Shown: positions 29,507 through 38,005, counted from the stretch's first letter. The stretch: 42,455 nt of DNA from Edwardsiella ictaluri ATCC 33202 (GCF_000264785.1 NZ_AFJI01000105.1:1-42455), one strand, 5' to 3'. Translations and numbers: made by a program. Notes: a model not told the origin generated them from the sequence alone.

Positions 29507-29888
29507 AGCTTTCTCCCTTGGTAAAAAATGCAAACCATTCGTTAACCAAAGATGGCCTCCACATGACCCAGAGTGGCCGCTTGGCTGACGAAGGTTACTG
29601 TCGTTCTCTCACGGTGGCCACGATATCACAAAGGGTAATTTGGTCATACCATAATTGATTCAAATCAAATAAAGTGGAGATTGTTCGCCCGTTTTTTGTG
29701 CACCATGGCATATTTTTTGACATTTATCAGCATAATGGCAACAGAGACATTACCTCCCCTTCTTTGCCGCGCCCTTTGCGCCGCGAATGCCCGCGGAATA
29801 TTCATCCCGCCGGGCAACGGTGTTTTCATGGCAGAAAACGACGGCATGGAAACACACCGGCATCCGCCGTCTGCCCGCACAGGACACG
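29507..29888. other. ndh upstream region and spacer to DeoR pseudogene
   Basis: Besides the FNR site, this 382-base gap contains an inverted repeat, GTGTTTTCATG (29820-29830) and CATGGAAACAC (29845-29855), 34 bases before the start of the DeoR-type pseudogene. It may be an old operator or a leader hairpin. No gene was seen. Confidence 0.45.
29655..29668. promoter_or_regulatory. FNR-binding site upstream of ndh
   Basis: TTGATTCAAATCAA is a perfect FNR palindrome (TTGAT-N4-ATCAA), about 150 bases before the ndh start. FNR represses ndh without oxygen in E. coli, so the same is expected here. Confidence 0.8.
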
Positions 29889-30610
29889 ATGAACGCCAGA
29901 CTTCTGCAATGGGTCAACGATCAGCATCGCTGACCTGGCCCGCACCTTCCGGGTTTCCGAAGTCACCATTCGTCAGGATCTGACGCTGTTGGAAAAGCGC
30001 AGCTACCTCAGGCGGGTGCATGGTTTTACCGTCGCCCTGGAGAGCGGGGAACTCGACACCCGCATGATGATTAACTTCACCCTGAAGCAGTCGCTGGCCG
30101 CCGATACGGCCTCCCTGCTCAGTGACGGAGAGACCATTTTTATCGAAAGCGGCAGCACCAACGCCCTGCTGGCGCGCTATCTGGCCGAGCGTAAACAGGT
30201 CACGCGGGTCACCGTCAGCACCTATATCGCCCATCTGCTGAAAGAGACCGGCTGCGATGTGATCCTGATGGGCGGTCTGCATCAGAAGCGCCGCGAAACC
30301 GTAGTCGGCCCACTGACCCACCTGGGTATCCAGCAGGTCTACTTCAGCAAGGCCTCCATCGGCATCGACGGCTTTCATCCCGAGAGCGGCTTTACCGGGT
30401 GCGACATGATGTGCAGCGCCGTGCTGGCCAAAGGCGTGGAGAACATCATCCTGACCGACGCGTCAAAATTTGGCCAGCCCCCATCCACTGCTGTCCACCG
30501 GCACCATCAGCCGGGTGATCACCGACTGCCGCTTAAGCGATGCACAACGTGGCTCGTTGAAGGGACGGGGCATCGCGGTCGATAAGATCGCTGAAAACGG
30601 TATCCGCTGA
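29889..30610 (+). pseudogene. DeoR-family regulator broken by two frameshifts
   Basis: The gene would encode a sugar-responsive repressor of the DeoR family. From ATG at 29889 the frame reads [14 protein letters not shown] and stops; one shift restores [33 protein letters not shown], the DeoR helix-turn-helix, and the sensor domain follows ([33 protein letters not shown]). Near 30475-30485 a second shift is needed: the long frame ends in unrelated residues, while the other frame gives [16 protein letters not shown] and ends KIAENGIR with a stop at 30608-30610. Repair would give about 235-240 residues, near the family length. It is therefore probably inactive, unless the sequence contains errors. 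No sugar-use operon stands beside it. Confidence 0.8.
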
Positions 30611-30641
30611 TCCTGCCACGCAGAAAAATCCCGGGCGCCCC

Positions 30642-30677
30642 TTGCAACCCTGGGACAATAGCTGTATATATTTACAG
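30642..30677 (+). promoter_or_regulatory. dinI promoter with LexA box
   Basis: TTGCAA (30642-30647) and TATATA (30665-30670) are 17 bases apart. A perfect LexA box, CTGT-N8-ACAG (30662-30677), covers the -10 element, so LexA should repress dinI until DNA damage. Confidence 0.85.
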
Positions 30678-30701
30678 TAAATCACTCATAGGGAGTTACC
30701 C

Positions 30702-30950
30702 ATGCGCATCGAACTGACGTTGGACAAGCGCAACCCTCTGCCTCCGGGGGCGCTTGACGCCTTCCATCAGGAATTTTCCCGCCGCATCCAGCGCCGCTAC
30801 CCCGACTGCGCGGTACAGGTGCGTCAGTCCGGCGCCAATGGCCTGAGCGTACTGGGCGGCATCAAGAGCGATCGGGAGATCGTCGAAACCATCCTGCAGG
30901 AGACCTGGGAAAGCGCCGACGACTGGTTCTCTCCCGACTATCCCGGGTAG
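30702..30950 (+). CDS. dinI: DNA-damage-inducible protein DinI
   Basis: DinI binds RecA filaments and tunes the SOS response. The 82-residue product starts MRIELTLDKRNPLPPGALDAF and ends with ILQETWESADDWF, the acidic C-terminal helix that contacts RecA in E. coli. AGGGAG lies upstream of ATG. The LexA-controlled promoter directly upstream fits. In E. coli dinI lies next to bssS, as here. Confidence 0.96.
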   Translation: MRIELTLDKRNPLPPGALDAFHQEFSRRIQRRYPDCAVQVRQSGANGLSVLGGIKSDREIVETILQETWESADDWFSPDYPG

Positions 30951-31079
30951 CAGCGCCGTTCACCGCACAGAAAAAGCATGCTGGGTGGACCAGAGGTGCA
31001 TATACTGAGAAAGCGCACAGTATGCGTTTATTGATCCTGGTGAGTAACTCATGTCAGTCACTACGCTTAAGGGGGTCTT

Positions 31080-31334
31080 ATGAACGGCAAGGATGAAGTT
31101 ATCCAGACGCATCCCGTTATTGGTTGGGATATCAGTACCGTAGACAGCTACGACGCTCTCATGATCCGCCTTCACTATCTTTCATCACAGAATCAGCCAC
31201 CGGAAGATGCCCGGGTTGACCGTACCCTGTGGTTAACCACCGACGTTGCCCGGCAACTGATCACCATACTGGAAGCCGGCATTGCCAAAATCGAGTCCGG
31301 CGACTGTCAGCAGAGTGACTACCTCAGGCACTAG
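31080..31334 (+). CDS. bssS: Biofilm regulator BssS
   Basis: BssS (YceP) is a small cytoplasmic protein that influences biofilm formation and signalling in E. coli; its mechanism is unclear. The 84-residue product has the same length and keeps EVIQTHPVIGWDISTVDSYDA and LWLTTDVARQLITILEAGIAKIESGD. It follows dinI in the same direction with its own 129-base upstream gap. A palindromic terminator lies downstream at 31409. Confidence 0.95.
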   Translation: MNGKDEVIQTHPVIGWDISTVDSYDALMIRLHYLSSQNQPPEDARVDRTLWLTTDVARQLITILEAGIAKIESGDCQQSDYLRH

Positions 31335-31408
31335 GGATGGAGGGATTGGCACCGAGCCCCGTCCGAACCCACCCCATCGCCTACGGCGTTGGCCTATGAT
31401 CCACACCG

Positions 31409-31436
31409 ACACCGCCGCGGCGGTGTTTCTCTTTTC
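31409..31436 (+). terminator. Terminator after bssS
   Basis: ACACCGCCGCGGCGGTGT (31409-31426) is a perfect palindrome able to form a GC-rich hairpin, followed by TTCTCTTTTCC. It lies 74 bases after the bssS stop codon. Confidence 0.7.
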
Positions 31437-31631
31437 CCATCCGCCCGCTACCCCGATATATACTTATCCCTATCCCGTAGCGATACGCGGACCACGGGTC
31501 TTGGCCCCCCAGAGGAATCTGGCTATCGTTGACGCGACTGCCGGTTGCCTGAAGAACCATCTGGCTATGGCTATCGCCACCCGGCTTGAAAAGGCTGCAG
31601 AAATAGGCGCGCCCCTATTTTGATCCTCCGC
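31437..31631. other. Non-coding stretch before the LuxR-type remnant
   Basis: A frame is open here up to 31623, but it has no ribosome site and no recognisable protein. It might include decayed upstream parts of the regulator whose C-terminal part follows, which I cannot show. Confidence 0.3.
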
Positions 31632-31793
31632 TGCACGCCGTGCTAGAGCCAGGTGCAATAACGTATCGCACAGCGACTGCGCCTCAGTCCGCGCACCGTT
31701 TATGCCTATAAGCAGCGCCTGACCGAAAAAATCCGGGTAAAGAATCACATCGAACGGTGCTATCCGTATAACCTGATCCGCCATATTTACTGA
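31632..31793 (+). pseudogene. LuxR-type helix-turn-helix remnant
   Basis: The plus strand encodes IAQRLRLSPRTVYAYKQRL followed by TEKIRVKNHIE, the DNA-recognition part of LuxR/FixJ-type regulators (compare the usual pattern IAxxLxLSxxTVxxHxxxIxxKLxVxN). Just upstream, in a neighbouring frame, AVLEPGAITYR continues the same domain backward, so one base is missing near 31664. In-frame stop codons lie directly before the recognisable part and no receiver domain is evident. It is a fragment of a response regulator or quorum-type regulator, now inactive. Its origin is unclear. Confidence 0.6.
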
Positions 31794-31897
31794 CGCCGCG
31801 TCCGCCCAGACGGCCTGAGGCAGGGGCCTGCACCCCGGGTTGAGGGGGCGCGCCATTTTACCTATACTCAGGCTCCGTCTCCTGCGCCGTGAAAGCC

Positions 31898-32014
31898 ATG
31901 TTCAATCGCCTGATTCACCGCTTCATCGATAGCGTCCGTCACCACCTGCTGTTCTACCTGGCCGTCTCACTGCTGCTGCTGGCCTTCGATCTCTACTATC
32001 TGTGGTTTGCCTGA
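31898..32014 (+). CDS. yceO: Small membrane protein, YceO-like
   Basis: This 38-residue frame (MFNRLIHRFIDSVRHHLLFY followed by a hydrophobic segment) has a basic N-terminus and one membrane helix (about residues 18-37). It aligns with the C-terminal part of E. coli YceO, sharing the LIH..I...R.HL..YL....L...D..Y pattern. In E. coli yceO lies near bssS and dinI, as here, so both sequence and context support the call. A GTG three codons upstream (31889) is an alternative start; no strong ribosome site is seen. Its role is unknown. Confidence 0.65.
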   Translation: MFNRLIHRFIDSVRHHLLFYLAVSLLLLAFDLYYLWFA

Positions 32015-32145
32015 GCATCCGGGGTGAACGCCACCGCTGACAGCGCCACACAATTTATGTGAACAGCCGCGCATGCCGCGTGCACATCGCCATCCGCTGT
32101 GATAATAGTGGAACCATCAGGTCATTGATCCCGTTTGGAACAGGC

Positions 32146-33603
32146 ATGCTGTCGTTTACTTTGGACCGTAACAGCCCACTTTCGCTGCAAAAACAAATCT
32201 ACCAACAGTTTCATACCGCCCTGCACGATGGCTCGCTGCAGTGCGGTGAACGCCTGCCCTCGATCCGCGAGCTGGGCAGCAAGCTGCAGGTCTCACGCAA
32301 TACCATTACCGCCGTCTATGAGAAGCTGCTGCAGGAGGGGTTCATCGCCAGCCGCCCCGGCGTCGGCTATAACGTCGTGCAGGCCAGCCATATTGATCTA
32401 CCCGAGAGCCCGGCGGCGCAGCAAGAGCTGGATCATCCGCCCAGCGTGCTGTGTACTCAGGCGCCAGAAACCTACGTCGACGTCAACAGTCCGCTGTTCT
32501 TCAGCCTGGGCAATCCCGATGAGTCGGCCTTTCCCTGGCAGCGCTGGCGTAGCTGGAACAACAAGGCATCGCGCAGCAAGCACCTGCTGATGACCCGCTA
32601 TCATCCTCCGGCCGGGCTGCTGTCACTGCGCCAGGAGCTGGTTAAATACCTGGCTGGCGCCCGCGGCTTCCATACCGATCCGCAGCACATCATCATCACC
32701 AACGGCGTGCAGGAGGGACTGGCGCTGCTGGCCCGCACCCTGCTGACACCGCAGGAGCACATCGCCGTCGAATCACCGTGCTATTCCGGCGCCTGGAACC
32801 TATTCAACAGTTTCGCCCCCCATATTCACGCCATACCGGTCGATGACGGCGGTCTGCGTACCGATCTGCTGCCTGAGCAGCAGTGCGCGCTGGCCTATGT
32901 GACCCCCTCTCATCAATACCCGGTGGGCAGCACCCTGCCACTGGCGCGCCGCCTGGCCCTGCTCGAGTGGTCGCGCCGTTCCAACGCCTACGTGATCGAA
33001 GATGACTACGACACCACCTTCCTCTACGGGACGCAGCCGCTGCCGGCGCTAAAGTCACTGGAGGATGCCAACAACGTGATCTACCTGAGCAGCTTCTCCA
33101 AAACTCTGGGGCCGGGCATGCGGCTCGGCTTTATGGTTTGCCCGGATCGACTGGTGGAGCCGATCCTGAATCTGAAGGCGCTGTGGAACCACGGCGCCAG
33201 CTGGCTATATCAACAGTTCCTGGCCGATTTTATGCAGGATCAGGGCTACCACCGCCACCTGCGCAAGCTGGAGCTGGAGTATGCCGCGCGGCAGAAGCTG
33301 CTGCGCGAAGGGCTGAGCGCCCTGTTTCCGCGCGCGCGCCTGTTGGGCACCTCATCGGGACTGCACCTGACCCTGAAGACCGATCTCCCGGCGCAGCGGG
33401 TTAACCAGCTGCGCGAACGCTGCCTGCGCGACGGCGTGCGCTTCGATACGCTGCAAAGCATGTGCAATGGCTCGGAGTGCGCCTACATGGCGCACAACGG
33501 TGCACCGCTGATGCTGTTTGGATTTAGCGCCCTGTCTGAAGTGAAGATCCGGCGGGCGCTGGCGATCATCGCCAGCGCAGCCAAAGAGCTGGGGCTGGCC
33601 TAA
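32146..33603 (+). CDS. MocR-type (GntR/aminotransferase) regulator
   Basis: The 485-residue protein joins a GntR winged helix (residues about 5-75; GERLPSIRELGSKLQVSRNT) to a fold-type I aminotransferase-like domain (about 110-480). The pyridoxal-phosphate residues are present: Asp in VIEDDYDTTF, the Schiff-base Lys in LSSFSKTLGPGMRLGF, and Tyr in TPSHQYPVG. MocR-type proteins such as PdxR sense pyridoxal phosphate or amino compounds and control vitamin B6, GABA or taurine genes. No such target lies beside it, so its regulon is unknown. ATG at 32146 is chosen because the family-like sequence begins directly there; an upstream frame adds 29 unsupported residues. It converges on the next gene with only 8 bases between them. 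Confidence 0.9.
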   Translation: MLSFTLDRNSPLSLQKQIYQQFHTALHDGSLQCGERLPSIRELGSKLQVSRNTITAVYEKLLQEGFIASRPGVGYNVVQASHIDLPESPAAQQELDHPPSVLCTQAPETYVDVNSPLFFSLGNPDESAFPWQRWRSWNNKASRSKHLLMTRYHPPAGLLSLRQELVKYLAGARGFHTDPQHIIITNGVQEGLALLARTLLTPQEHIAVESPCYSGAWNLFNSFAPHIHAIPVDDGGLRTDLLPEQQCALAYVTPSHQYPVGSTLPLARRLALLEWSRRSNAYVIEDDYDTTFLYGTQPLPALKSLEDANNVIYLSSFSKTLGPGMRLGFMVCPDRLVEPILNLKALWNHGASWLYQQFLADFMQDQGYHRHLRKLELEYAARQKLLREGLSALFPRARLLGTSSGLHLTLKTDLPAQRVNQLRERCLRDGVRFDTLQSMCNGSECAYMAHNGAPLMLFGFSALSEVKIRRALAIIASAAKELGLA

Positions 33604-33611
33604 ACGCTACG

Positions 33612-34115
33612 TTAGGCGTGGGGTGGCTCATCGGCCGGCAGCTGCAGGCGGAACACCTGCTGCAGGACGCCGGGCGCGTCGCTGTTCAACAGCTGCTGAT
33701 AAATATTGCCTGCCACGGCGCAGCGCTGGCGATCCGGATCGCTGGCCATCGCCATCCCCAGCGCATTACCCGCCATCTCGTTATACAGCAGATCCGTCAG
33801 GCGGTTCTTCTCCCCCAGCGATGTCACCGTACGCAGCGCGTCTACCGTGGCGCTATACAGCGGCGACGGGCTATTTTGCTGATTACAGCGCCGATAGACA
33901 TCATGATAAAACACCAGCTGCAGCGCCTGCATATAGCGCAGGCTGGCAGTGGGAACCTTAATCTGCGCCTGCGGCGCGTTGGACGGTGCGGTGGAGCGCG
34001 ATGCGGCAGCGGGCTGCAGTGCATCGGCCGCCACGAAGGTGTTGGACTCCGCCGCCGCGCCGCCAACGTACAGTGCCACCAGGCTGGCACCCAGCCATAG
34101 AACGGCTTTACTCAT
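33612..34115 (-). CDS. Unrecognised exported protein, 167 aa
   Basis: I do not recognise this protein. Residues 1-22 form a signal peptide (MSKAVLWLGASLVALYVGG, then AAAES), so it should be periplasmic. A low-complexity Ala/Ser/Pro stretch follows (about 25-50), then a mainly helical domain with two cysteines (YRRCNQQN and RQRCAVAG), which could form a disulfide. No lipobox is present. The start is supported by GGGGA before ATG. It stands alone between a convergent regulator and a divergent DedA-family gene. The composition is like the core genome. Confidence 0.75.
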   Translation of the reverse strand: MSKAVLWLGASLVALYVGGAAAESNTFVAADALQPAAASRSTAPSNAPQAQIKVPTASLRYMQALQLVFYHDVYRRCNQQNSPSPLYSATVDALRTVTSLGEKNRLTDLLYNEMAGNALGMAMASDPDRQRCAVAGNIYQQLLNSDAPGVLQQVFRLQLPADEPPHA

Positions 34116-34526
34116 TATTCTTTCCCCTAAAAACAGTCTGCTACTATCCTAATGCGTCGATGATACAATGAAAGCGTCCATCTGTTGTGGCGGCAACCAT
34201 TCTGTATCAGTCTGTTTCCCCCGTGAATACACCCCGCCCGTGCGATAGAATCAAAACGGCTTACGGAAACGTCTGCTGTTCATCCGCTATCCTCCCCATT
34301 TTTCAGCCCGCTGCCGACACTGTCACATTACTGCACGCTATTTCAGATTGATTTACAATTGTATGATTTTATTTATAGTGACATCGCAGCGCGTCCGTTT
34401 TTCGGCGGTCCTGTGCTATATTTGGCGGGTTATCAGGCTGGCGTAGCGTCTGTTGCGCTCACTGGGGTAGAGGCATCCTCTCCACTTTTTCCCAAGAGCC
34501 TGTCCGCAGTCAATTAAGGTAAGGTA
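34116..34526. other. Divergent control region upstream of yghB-like gene
   Basis: Besides the promoter at 34352-34379, the leader to 34527 can form small hairpins, among them AGCG..CGCT (34445-34459) and AGAGG-CAT-CCTCT (34469-34481) followed by CCACTTTTTCCC, which resembles an attenuator. No promoter for the minus-strand gene stands out, and no gene is seen. Confidence 0.4.
34352..34379 (+). promoter_or_regulatory. Sigma-70 promoter of yghB-like gene
   Basis: TTTACA (34352-34357) and TATAGT (34374-34379) are 16 bases apart, each with one mismatch to consensus. The leader would be about 140 bases long. Confidence 0.55.
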
Positions 34527-35189
34527 ATGGAAGTTATTAAAGAGATCCTGCATGCACTGTGGGTACAAGATTTCGCCGTGCTGAGCGATCCGCATATCGT
34601 CTGGGTTATTTACGCCATTCTTTTCACTACGCTGGTGCTGGAGAATGGCCTGCTGCCCGCTGCCTTTCTGCCCGGCGACAGCCTGCTGTTGCTCTCCGGG
34701 GCCCTGATCGCCCGCTCCGTACTGCCCTTTTTCCCCACCCTGTGCCTGCTGGTTGTGGCCTCCAGCCTGGGCTGCTGGATCAGCTATCTGCAGGGGCGCT
34801 GGCTGGGCGATGCCCGCCTGGTGCAGGGCTGGCTGCTGCGATTACCGCCCCAGTACCACCAGCGCGCCTATAATCTGTTTCACCGCCACGGTCTGATGGC
34901 GCTGCTGATCGGCCGCTTTTTGGCCTTTGTCCGCACCATTCTGCCGGTGCTGGCCGGTCTGTCCGGGCTACATAACGCCCGCTTTCAGCTCTTCAACTGG
35001 ATCAGCGCCCTGCTGTGGGTCGGCGTAGTCATGGGGCTGGGGCTGGCCATCAGCAACATCCCCTTCGTTAAGCAGCATCAGGATCAGGTAATGTCCATCC
35101 TGCTCATCCTGCCGGTGGTTCTGCTGGTCAGTGGGCTGCTGGGCACCCTGCTGCTGCTGCTGCGTCGGCGCCGCCAGCCGCACGGCTGA
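34527..35189 (+). CDS. yghB: DedA-family membrane protein, YghB-like
   Basis: DedA-family proteins are inner-membrane carriers; YghB and YqjA are needed in E. coli for envelope integrity, cell division and drug resistance, and recent work links the family to undecaprenyl-phosphate transport. The 220-residue protein has the family motifs [16 protein letters not shown] and [17 protein letters not shown] with the key Arg, and four or more membrane segments. It is closer to YghB than to YqjA in the first 60 residues ([16 protein letters not shown]) and around [19 protein letters not shown] stands before ATG. The symbol rests on this comparison from memory. Confidence 0.82.
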   Translation: MEVIKEILHALWVQDFAVLSDPHIVWVIYAILFTTLVLENGLLPAAFLPGDSLLLLSGALIARSVLPFFPTLCLLVVASSLGCWISYLQGRWLGDARLVQGWLLRLPPQYHQRAYNLFHRHGLMALLIGRFLAFVRTILPVLAGLSGLHNARFQLFNWISALLWVGVVMGLGLAISNIPFVKQHQDQVMSILLILPVVLLVSGLLGTLLLLLRRRRQPHG

Positions 35190-35284
35190 TCTCCTGCGGA
35201 CGGCGGGCGCCCTGTCGCAGCGCCGTCCAGCGCAGGGCGGCGCTGCAAATCAGACTATTTACCTGTTCGCCCTTTTTCCCACGC

Positions 35285-35291
35285 CTATACT
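35285..35291 (+). promoter_or_regulatory. Sigma-S-like -10 element of osmB
   Basis: CTATACT 79 bases before the osmB start matches the core of RpoS -10 elements; osmB is RpoS-dependent in E. coli. Confidence 0.4.
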
Positions 35292-35369
35292 GCTCTCACC
35301 ATCATCCCCCTGTTCCGCTAACGCATGAGCTACACTCAAAACGTATCGGAACGCAGTAAGGAGTCCAAT

Positions 35370-35588
35370 ATGAATCGTACCCTGCAACGCGCCGCTACGG
35401 TCGCCCTCGCGCTGACGCTGGCCGCCTCTCTCAGCGCCTGTTCCAACATGTCCAAACGCGATCGCAATACCGCCATCGGAGCCGGTGCCGGTGCCCTGGG
35501 CGGCGCTATCCTGACCGACGGCAGCGCACTCGGCACCGTGGGCGGCGCTGCCATCGGTGGCCTTATCGGCCATCAGATAGGCAGGTAA
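35370..35588 (+). CDS. osmB: Osmotically inducible lipoprotein OsmB
   Basis: The 72-residue lipoprotein has a signal peptide ending in LSAC, with Cys24 as the lipidation site, and a glycine-zipper tail (AIGAGAGALGGAILTDG and IGGLIGHQIG). It equals E. coli OsmB in length and is nearly identical after the signal. ATG at 35370 has AAGGAG upstream; an ATG at 35325 would add 15 residues without support. It is probably induced by osmotic stress and in stationary phase. A strong terminator follows. Confidence 0.95.
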   Translation: MNRTLQRAATVALALTLAASLSACSNMSKRDRNTAIGAGAGALGGAILTDGSALGTVGGAAIGGLIGHQIGR

Positions 35589-35604
35589 TCCCTCTCCGGC
35601 CGGT

Positions 35605-35632
35605 AAAAAAGCCGGCGTACGCCGGCTTTTTT
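35605..35632. terminator. Bidirectional terminator between osmB and yciH
   Basis: AAAAAAGCCGGC, GTAC and GCCGGCTTTTTT form a perfect 12-bp stem with T-runs on both strands, placed between two convergent genes. Confidence 0.9.
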
Positions 35633-35650
35633 GTCAGGATGAGCGCACGT

Positions 35651-35977
35651 TCAGCCCCCGGATAGCTTGACCCGCATCCCTTTCGCCTCCAGCAGCTGCT
35701 TAATCAAATCGCGCTTATCCCCCTGGATCTCAATGACGCCGTCACGCGCGCTGCCGCCGCAGCCACAGCGTTTCTTCAGCTCGGCCGCCAGCGCCAATGT
35801 TGCCGCATCGTCCAGATCCAGACCGGTGATCACGCATACCCCTTTGCCTTTACGTCCGCTGGTCTGACGCTGAATTCGTACCGTGCCATCCCCCTTTGGA
35901 CGTGACGCTACGGCCGCCGTTTCGTGGACTCGCCCAGCGTCGGTGGTGTAGACCAGCCGACTGTTACTCTCTTGCAT
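35651..35977 (-). CDS. yciH: SUI1/eIF1-like translation factor YciH
   Basis: YciH is the bacterial homologue of eukaryotic initiation factor eIF1 and influences start-site fidelity in vitro. The 108-residue protein has the same length as E. coli YciH and keeps RPKGDGTVRIQRQTSGRKGKGV, the KKRCGCGGS turn and VIEIQGDKRDLIKQLLEAKG. It follows pyrF at 22 bases and is probably cotranscribed with it, as in E. coli. Confidence 0.96.
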   Translation of the reverse strand: MQESNSRLVYTTDAGRVHETAAVASRPKGDGTVRIQRQTSGRKGKGVCVITGLDLDDAATLALAAELKKRCGCGGSARDGVIEIQGDKRDLIKQLLEAKGMRVKLSGG

Positions 35978-35999
35978 TTTTACCCACTCCCGTCTCGAT

Positions 36000-36722
36000 T
36001 TAGGCCAGCGTCGCCAGAATGGCGCGCAGCGCCTCGGCCGGCTGCGCCGCCTGGGTGATTGGACGCCCGATCACCATATAGTCAACCCCGGCGGCGACGG
36101 CCTGCTGTGGCGTCATAATCCGACGCTGATCACCAGCCTCACTCCCTGCGGGCCGGATCCCCGGCGTCACCAGTGTAAAGGCGGATCCACAGACGGCATT
36201 GATGCGCACCGCCTCCTGTGCCGAACAGACCACGCCATCCAGCCCACACTGCTGCGTCAGGCGCGCCAGGCGCTCGGCATAGTCAGCCGGCGCCAAATCG
36301 ATGCCGATCGCCTGCAGATCGGCCTGCTCCATACTGGTCAACACCGTCACGGCGATCAGCCGCGGCGCCTCCTTACCGTAGGGCAGCAGCGCCTCCCGGG
36401 CCGCATTCATCATGCGTACGCTACCGCTGGCGTGCACGTTGACCATCCATACCCCCAGATCCGCCGCCGCCGCCACGGCGCGGGCGACGGTATTGGGGAT
36501 ATCGTGAAACTTAAGATCCAGAAACACATCGAATCCGCGCTGCTGCAGGGTACGCACCCACTCGGGACCGAACAGGGTGAACATTTCCTTGCCGACCTTC
36601 AGGCGGCAGTCGCGCGGATCGAGCGCATCCACCAGTGCGAGGGCGGCGTTTCGATCGGCATAATCAAGGGCGACAACGATCGGAGAGTGGCTATGGGAGC
36701 GTATCGGAGTAGATATTGGCAT
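36000..36722 (-). CDS. pyrF: Orotidine 5'-phosphate decarboxylase
   Basis: PyrF makes UMP from OMP, the last step of pyrimidine synthesis. In the 240-residue protein the catalytic set is visible: Asp20 (ALDY), Lys42 (RLKVGKE), and Asp69, Lys71 and Asp74 in [10 protein letters not shown]; the phosphate-binding end is [14 protein letters not shown] and GRPI. AGGAA stands before the ATG. The gene sits between lapB and yciH as in E. coli, 113 bases after lapB. Confidence 0.97.
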   Translation of the reverse strand: MPISTPIRSHSHSPIVVALDYADRNAALALVDALDPRDCRLKVGKEMFTLFGPEWVRTLQQRGFDVFLDLKFHDIPNTVARAVAAAADLGVWMVNVHASGSVRMMNAAREALLPYGKEAPRLIAVTVLTSMEQADLQAIGIDLAPADYAERLARLTQQCGLDGVVCSAQEAVRINAVCGSAFTLVTPGIRPAGSEAGDQRRIMTPQQAVAAGVDYMVIGRPITQAAQPAEALRAILATLA

Positions 36723-36835
36723 GATGGGTTCCTGAATCTGGCGTTAGCGGAGAAATACCTTTTTCAGGAGCGGCATTGTACACAGCACGCCCCGCTCTGC
36801 CTAGGGCGTAGGTACGACGCGCAGTAAAATCACGC

Positions 36836-38005
36836 CTATTGACCATCCAGACCACGGATCGGCTTAATGGTCGCCCAGGCCCGGCAGGAGGGGCAATGCC
36901 AGTACAGACTGTGCGGCGTAAACCCACACTTCAGGCAGCGATAGCGAGGCTTGGCGCGGATCTGCTCGCCAACCATATCACGCAGCAGCTGCAGACTTTC
37001 GCGGGCGCGTCCATCCTCTGCCTCGGCCAGCTGGTAGTCTATCAGACGATGGAATGCGCGCATCGTCGGGTGGCGCTGCAGCTGACGGCTGACATATACC
37101 TGCGCCGCCTCCAGCCCCTCTTGCGCCTCGATAACCTGTCCCAGCATCAGCTCTGCACTGGCGCCAGCGTCCTCATCAACACAGCGGCGCAAAAAATCAT
37201 GCCAGGGCGCTGGCTGCTCCAGCACCTGGTAGCACGCCTCCATCAGCGGCAACACCTCGCTGACAAATGCCTTATCCTGCTCCAGCACCAGGGAAAAGGC
37301 GGTAACCGCCTTGGCCGGTTCACCCAGCGCCTGAAATACCCGTCCGCGCATCATCGAGACGCGGGCGCAGCCCTTATCTGCCGCTGTGGCTTTCTTCAGC
37401 AGGCTCTGCGCCCTATCGAGATCGTCGCTGCCCATCGCCTGTAACGCCAGCTCACAGTAGAAATGCGCGATTTCGCTGCGCTGCTGATCTTTGCCCAGCC
37501 GCACCAGCTTTTCGGCCACATCGATGGCTTTGTGCCAATCGCTGGTCGCCTGATGGATCAACAGCAGCTGCTGCAGGGCAAATACTTTGAAATCTGCCTC
37601 ATCAATCAGCTGGCTGAACATCTCCTCAGCCCGGTCATACAACCCCGCCGCCATATAGTCGCGCCCCAGCTGCTGTACGGCCAGCAGACGCTGCTCAAAG
37701 GAGAGCGAGGCACTTTCCATCAGGGATTGGTGAATGCGAATGGCACGATCGACCTCGCCGCGGGAACGAAACAGGTTACCGAGCGTCAGGTGAGCCTCAA
37801 CGGTGTTGCTGTCCTCCTTGAGCATGTCCAAGAACAGCTCAACCGCTTTATCCTGCTGGTTAGACAGCAGAAAGTTCACCCCGGTCACGTACTCCCGTGA
37901 CAGGCGGTTAGCCTCCTGCTGTTTATCCTGCTGTGCGCTCCTTCGCCCCATATACCAGCCATAGGCAGCCGCTACCGGGAGAAGCAGAAACAGCAGCTCA
38001 AGCAT
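36836..38005 (-). CDS. lapB: Lipopolysaccharide assembly protein LapB
   Basis: LapB (YciM) guides the protease FtsH to LpxC and so limits lipopolysaccharide synthesis; YejM antagonises it. The 389-residue protein has an N-terminal membrane anchor (LLFLLLPVAAAYGWYMGRRSAQQ), about nine TPR repeats, and a rubredoxin-type metal site with Cys357, Cys360, Cys371 and Cys374, the same numbers as in E. coli. It begins 5 bases after lapA, so the two are one operon. Confidence 0.97.
   Translation of the reverse strand: MLELLFLLLPVAAAYGWYMGRRSAQQDKQQEANRLSREYVTGVNFLLSNQQDKAVELFLDMLKEDSNTVEAHLTLGNLFRSRGEVDRAIRIHQSLMESASLSFEQRLLAVQQLGRDYMAAGLYDRAEEMFSQLIDEADFKVFALQQLLLIHQATSDWHKAIDVAEKLVRLGKDQQRSEIAHFYCELALQAMGSDDLDRAQSLLKKATAADKGCARVSMMRGRVFQALGEPAKAVTAFSLVLEQDKAFVSEVLPLMEACYQVLEQPAPWHDFLRRCVDEDAGASAELMLGQVIEAQEGLEAAQVYVSRQLQRHPTMRAFHRLIDYQLAEAEDGRARESLQLLRDMVGEQIRAKPRYRCLKCGFTPHSLYWHCPSCRAWATIKPIRGLDGQ

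Noticed and set aside
31282-31623. 113-codon open frame from the end of bssS
   Set aside because: It starts inside bssS, crosses its terminator, has no ribosome site and looks like no protein family.
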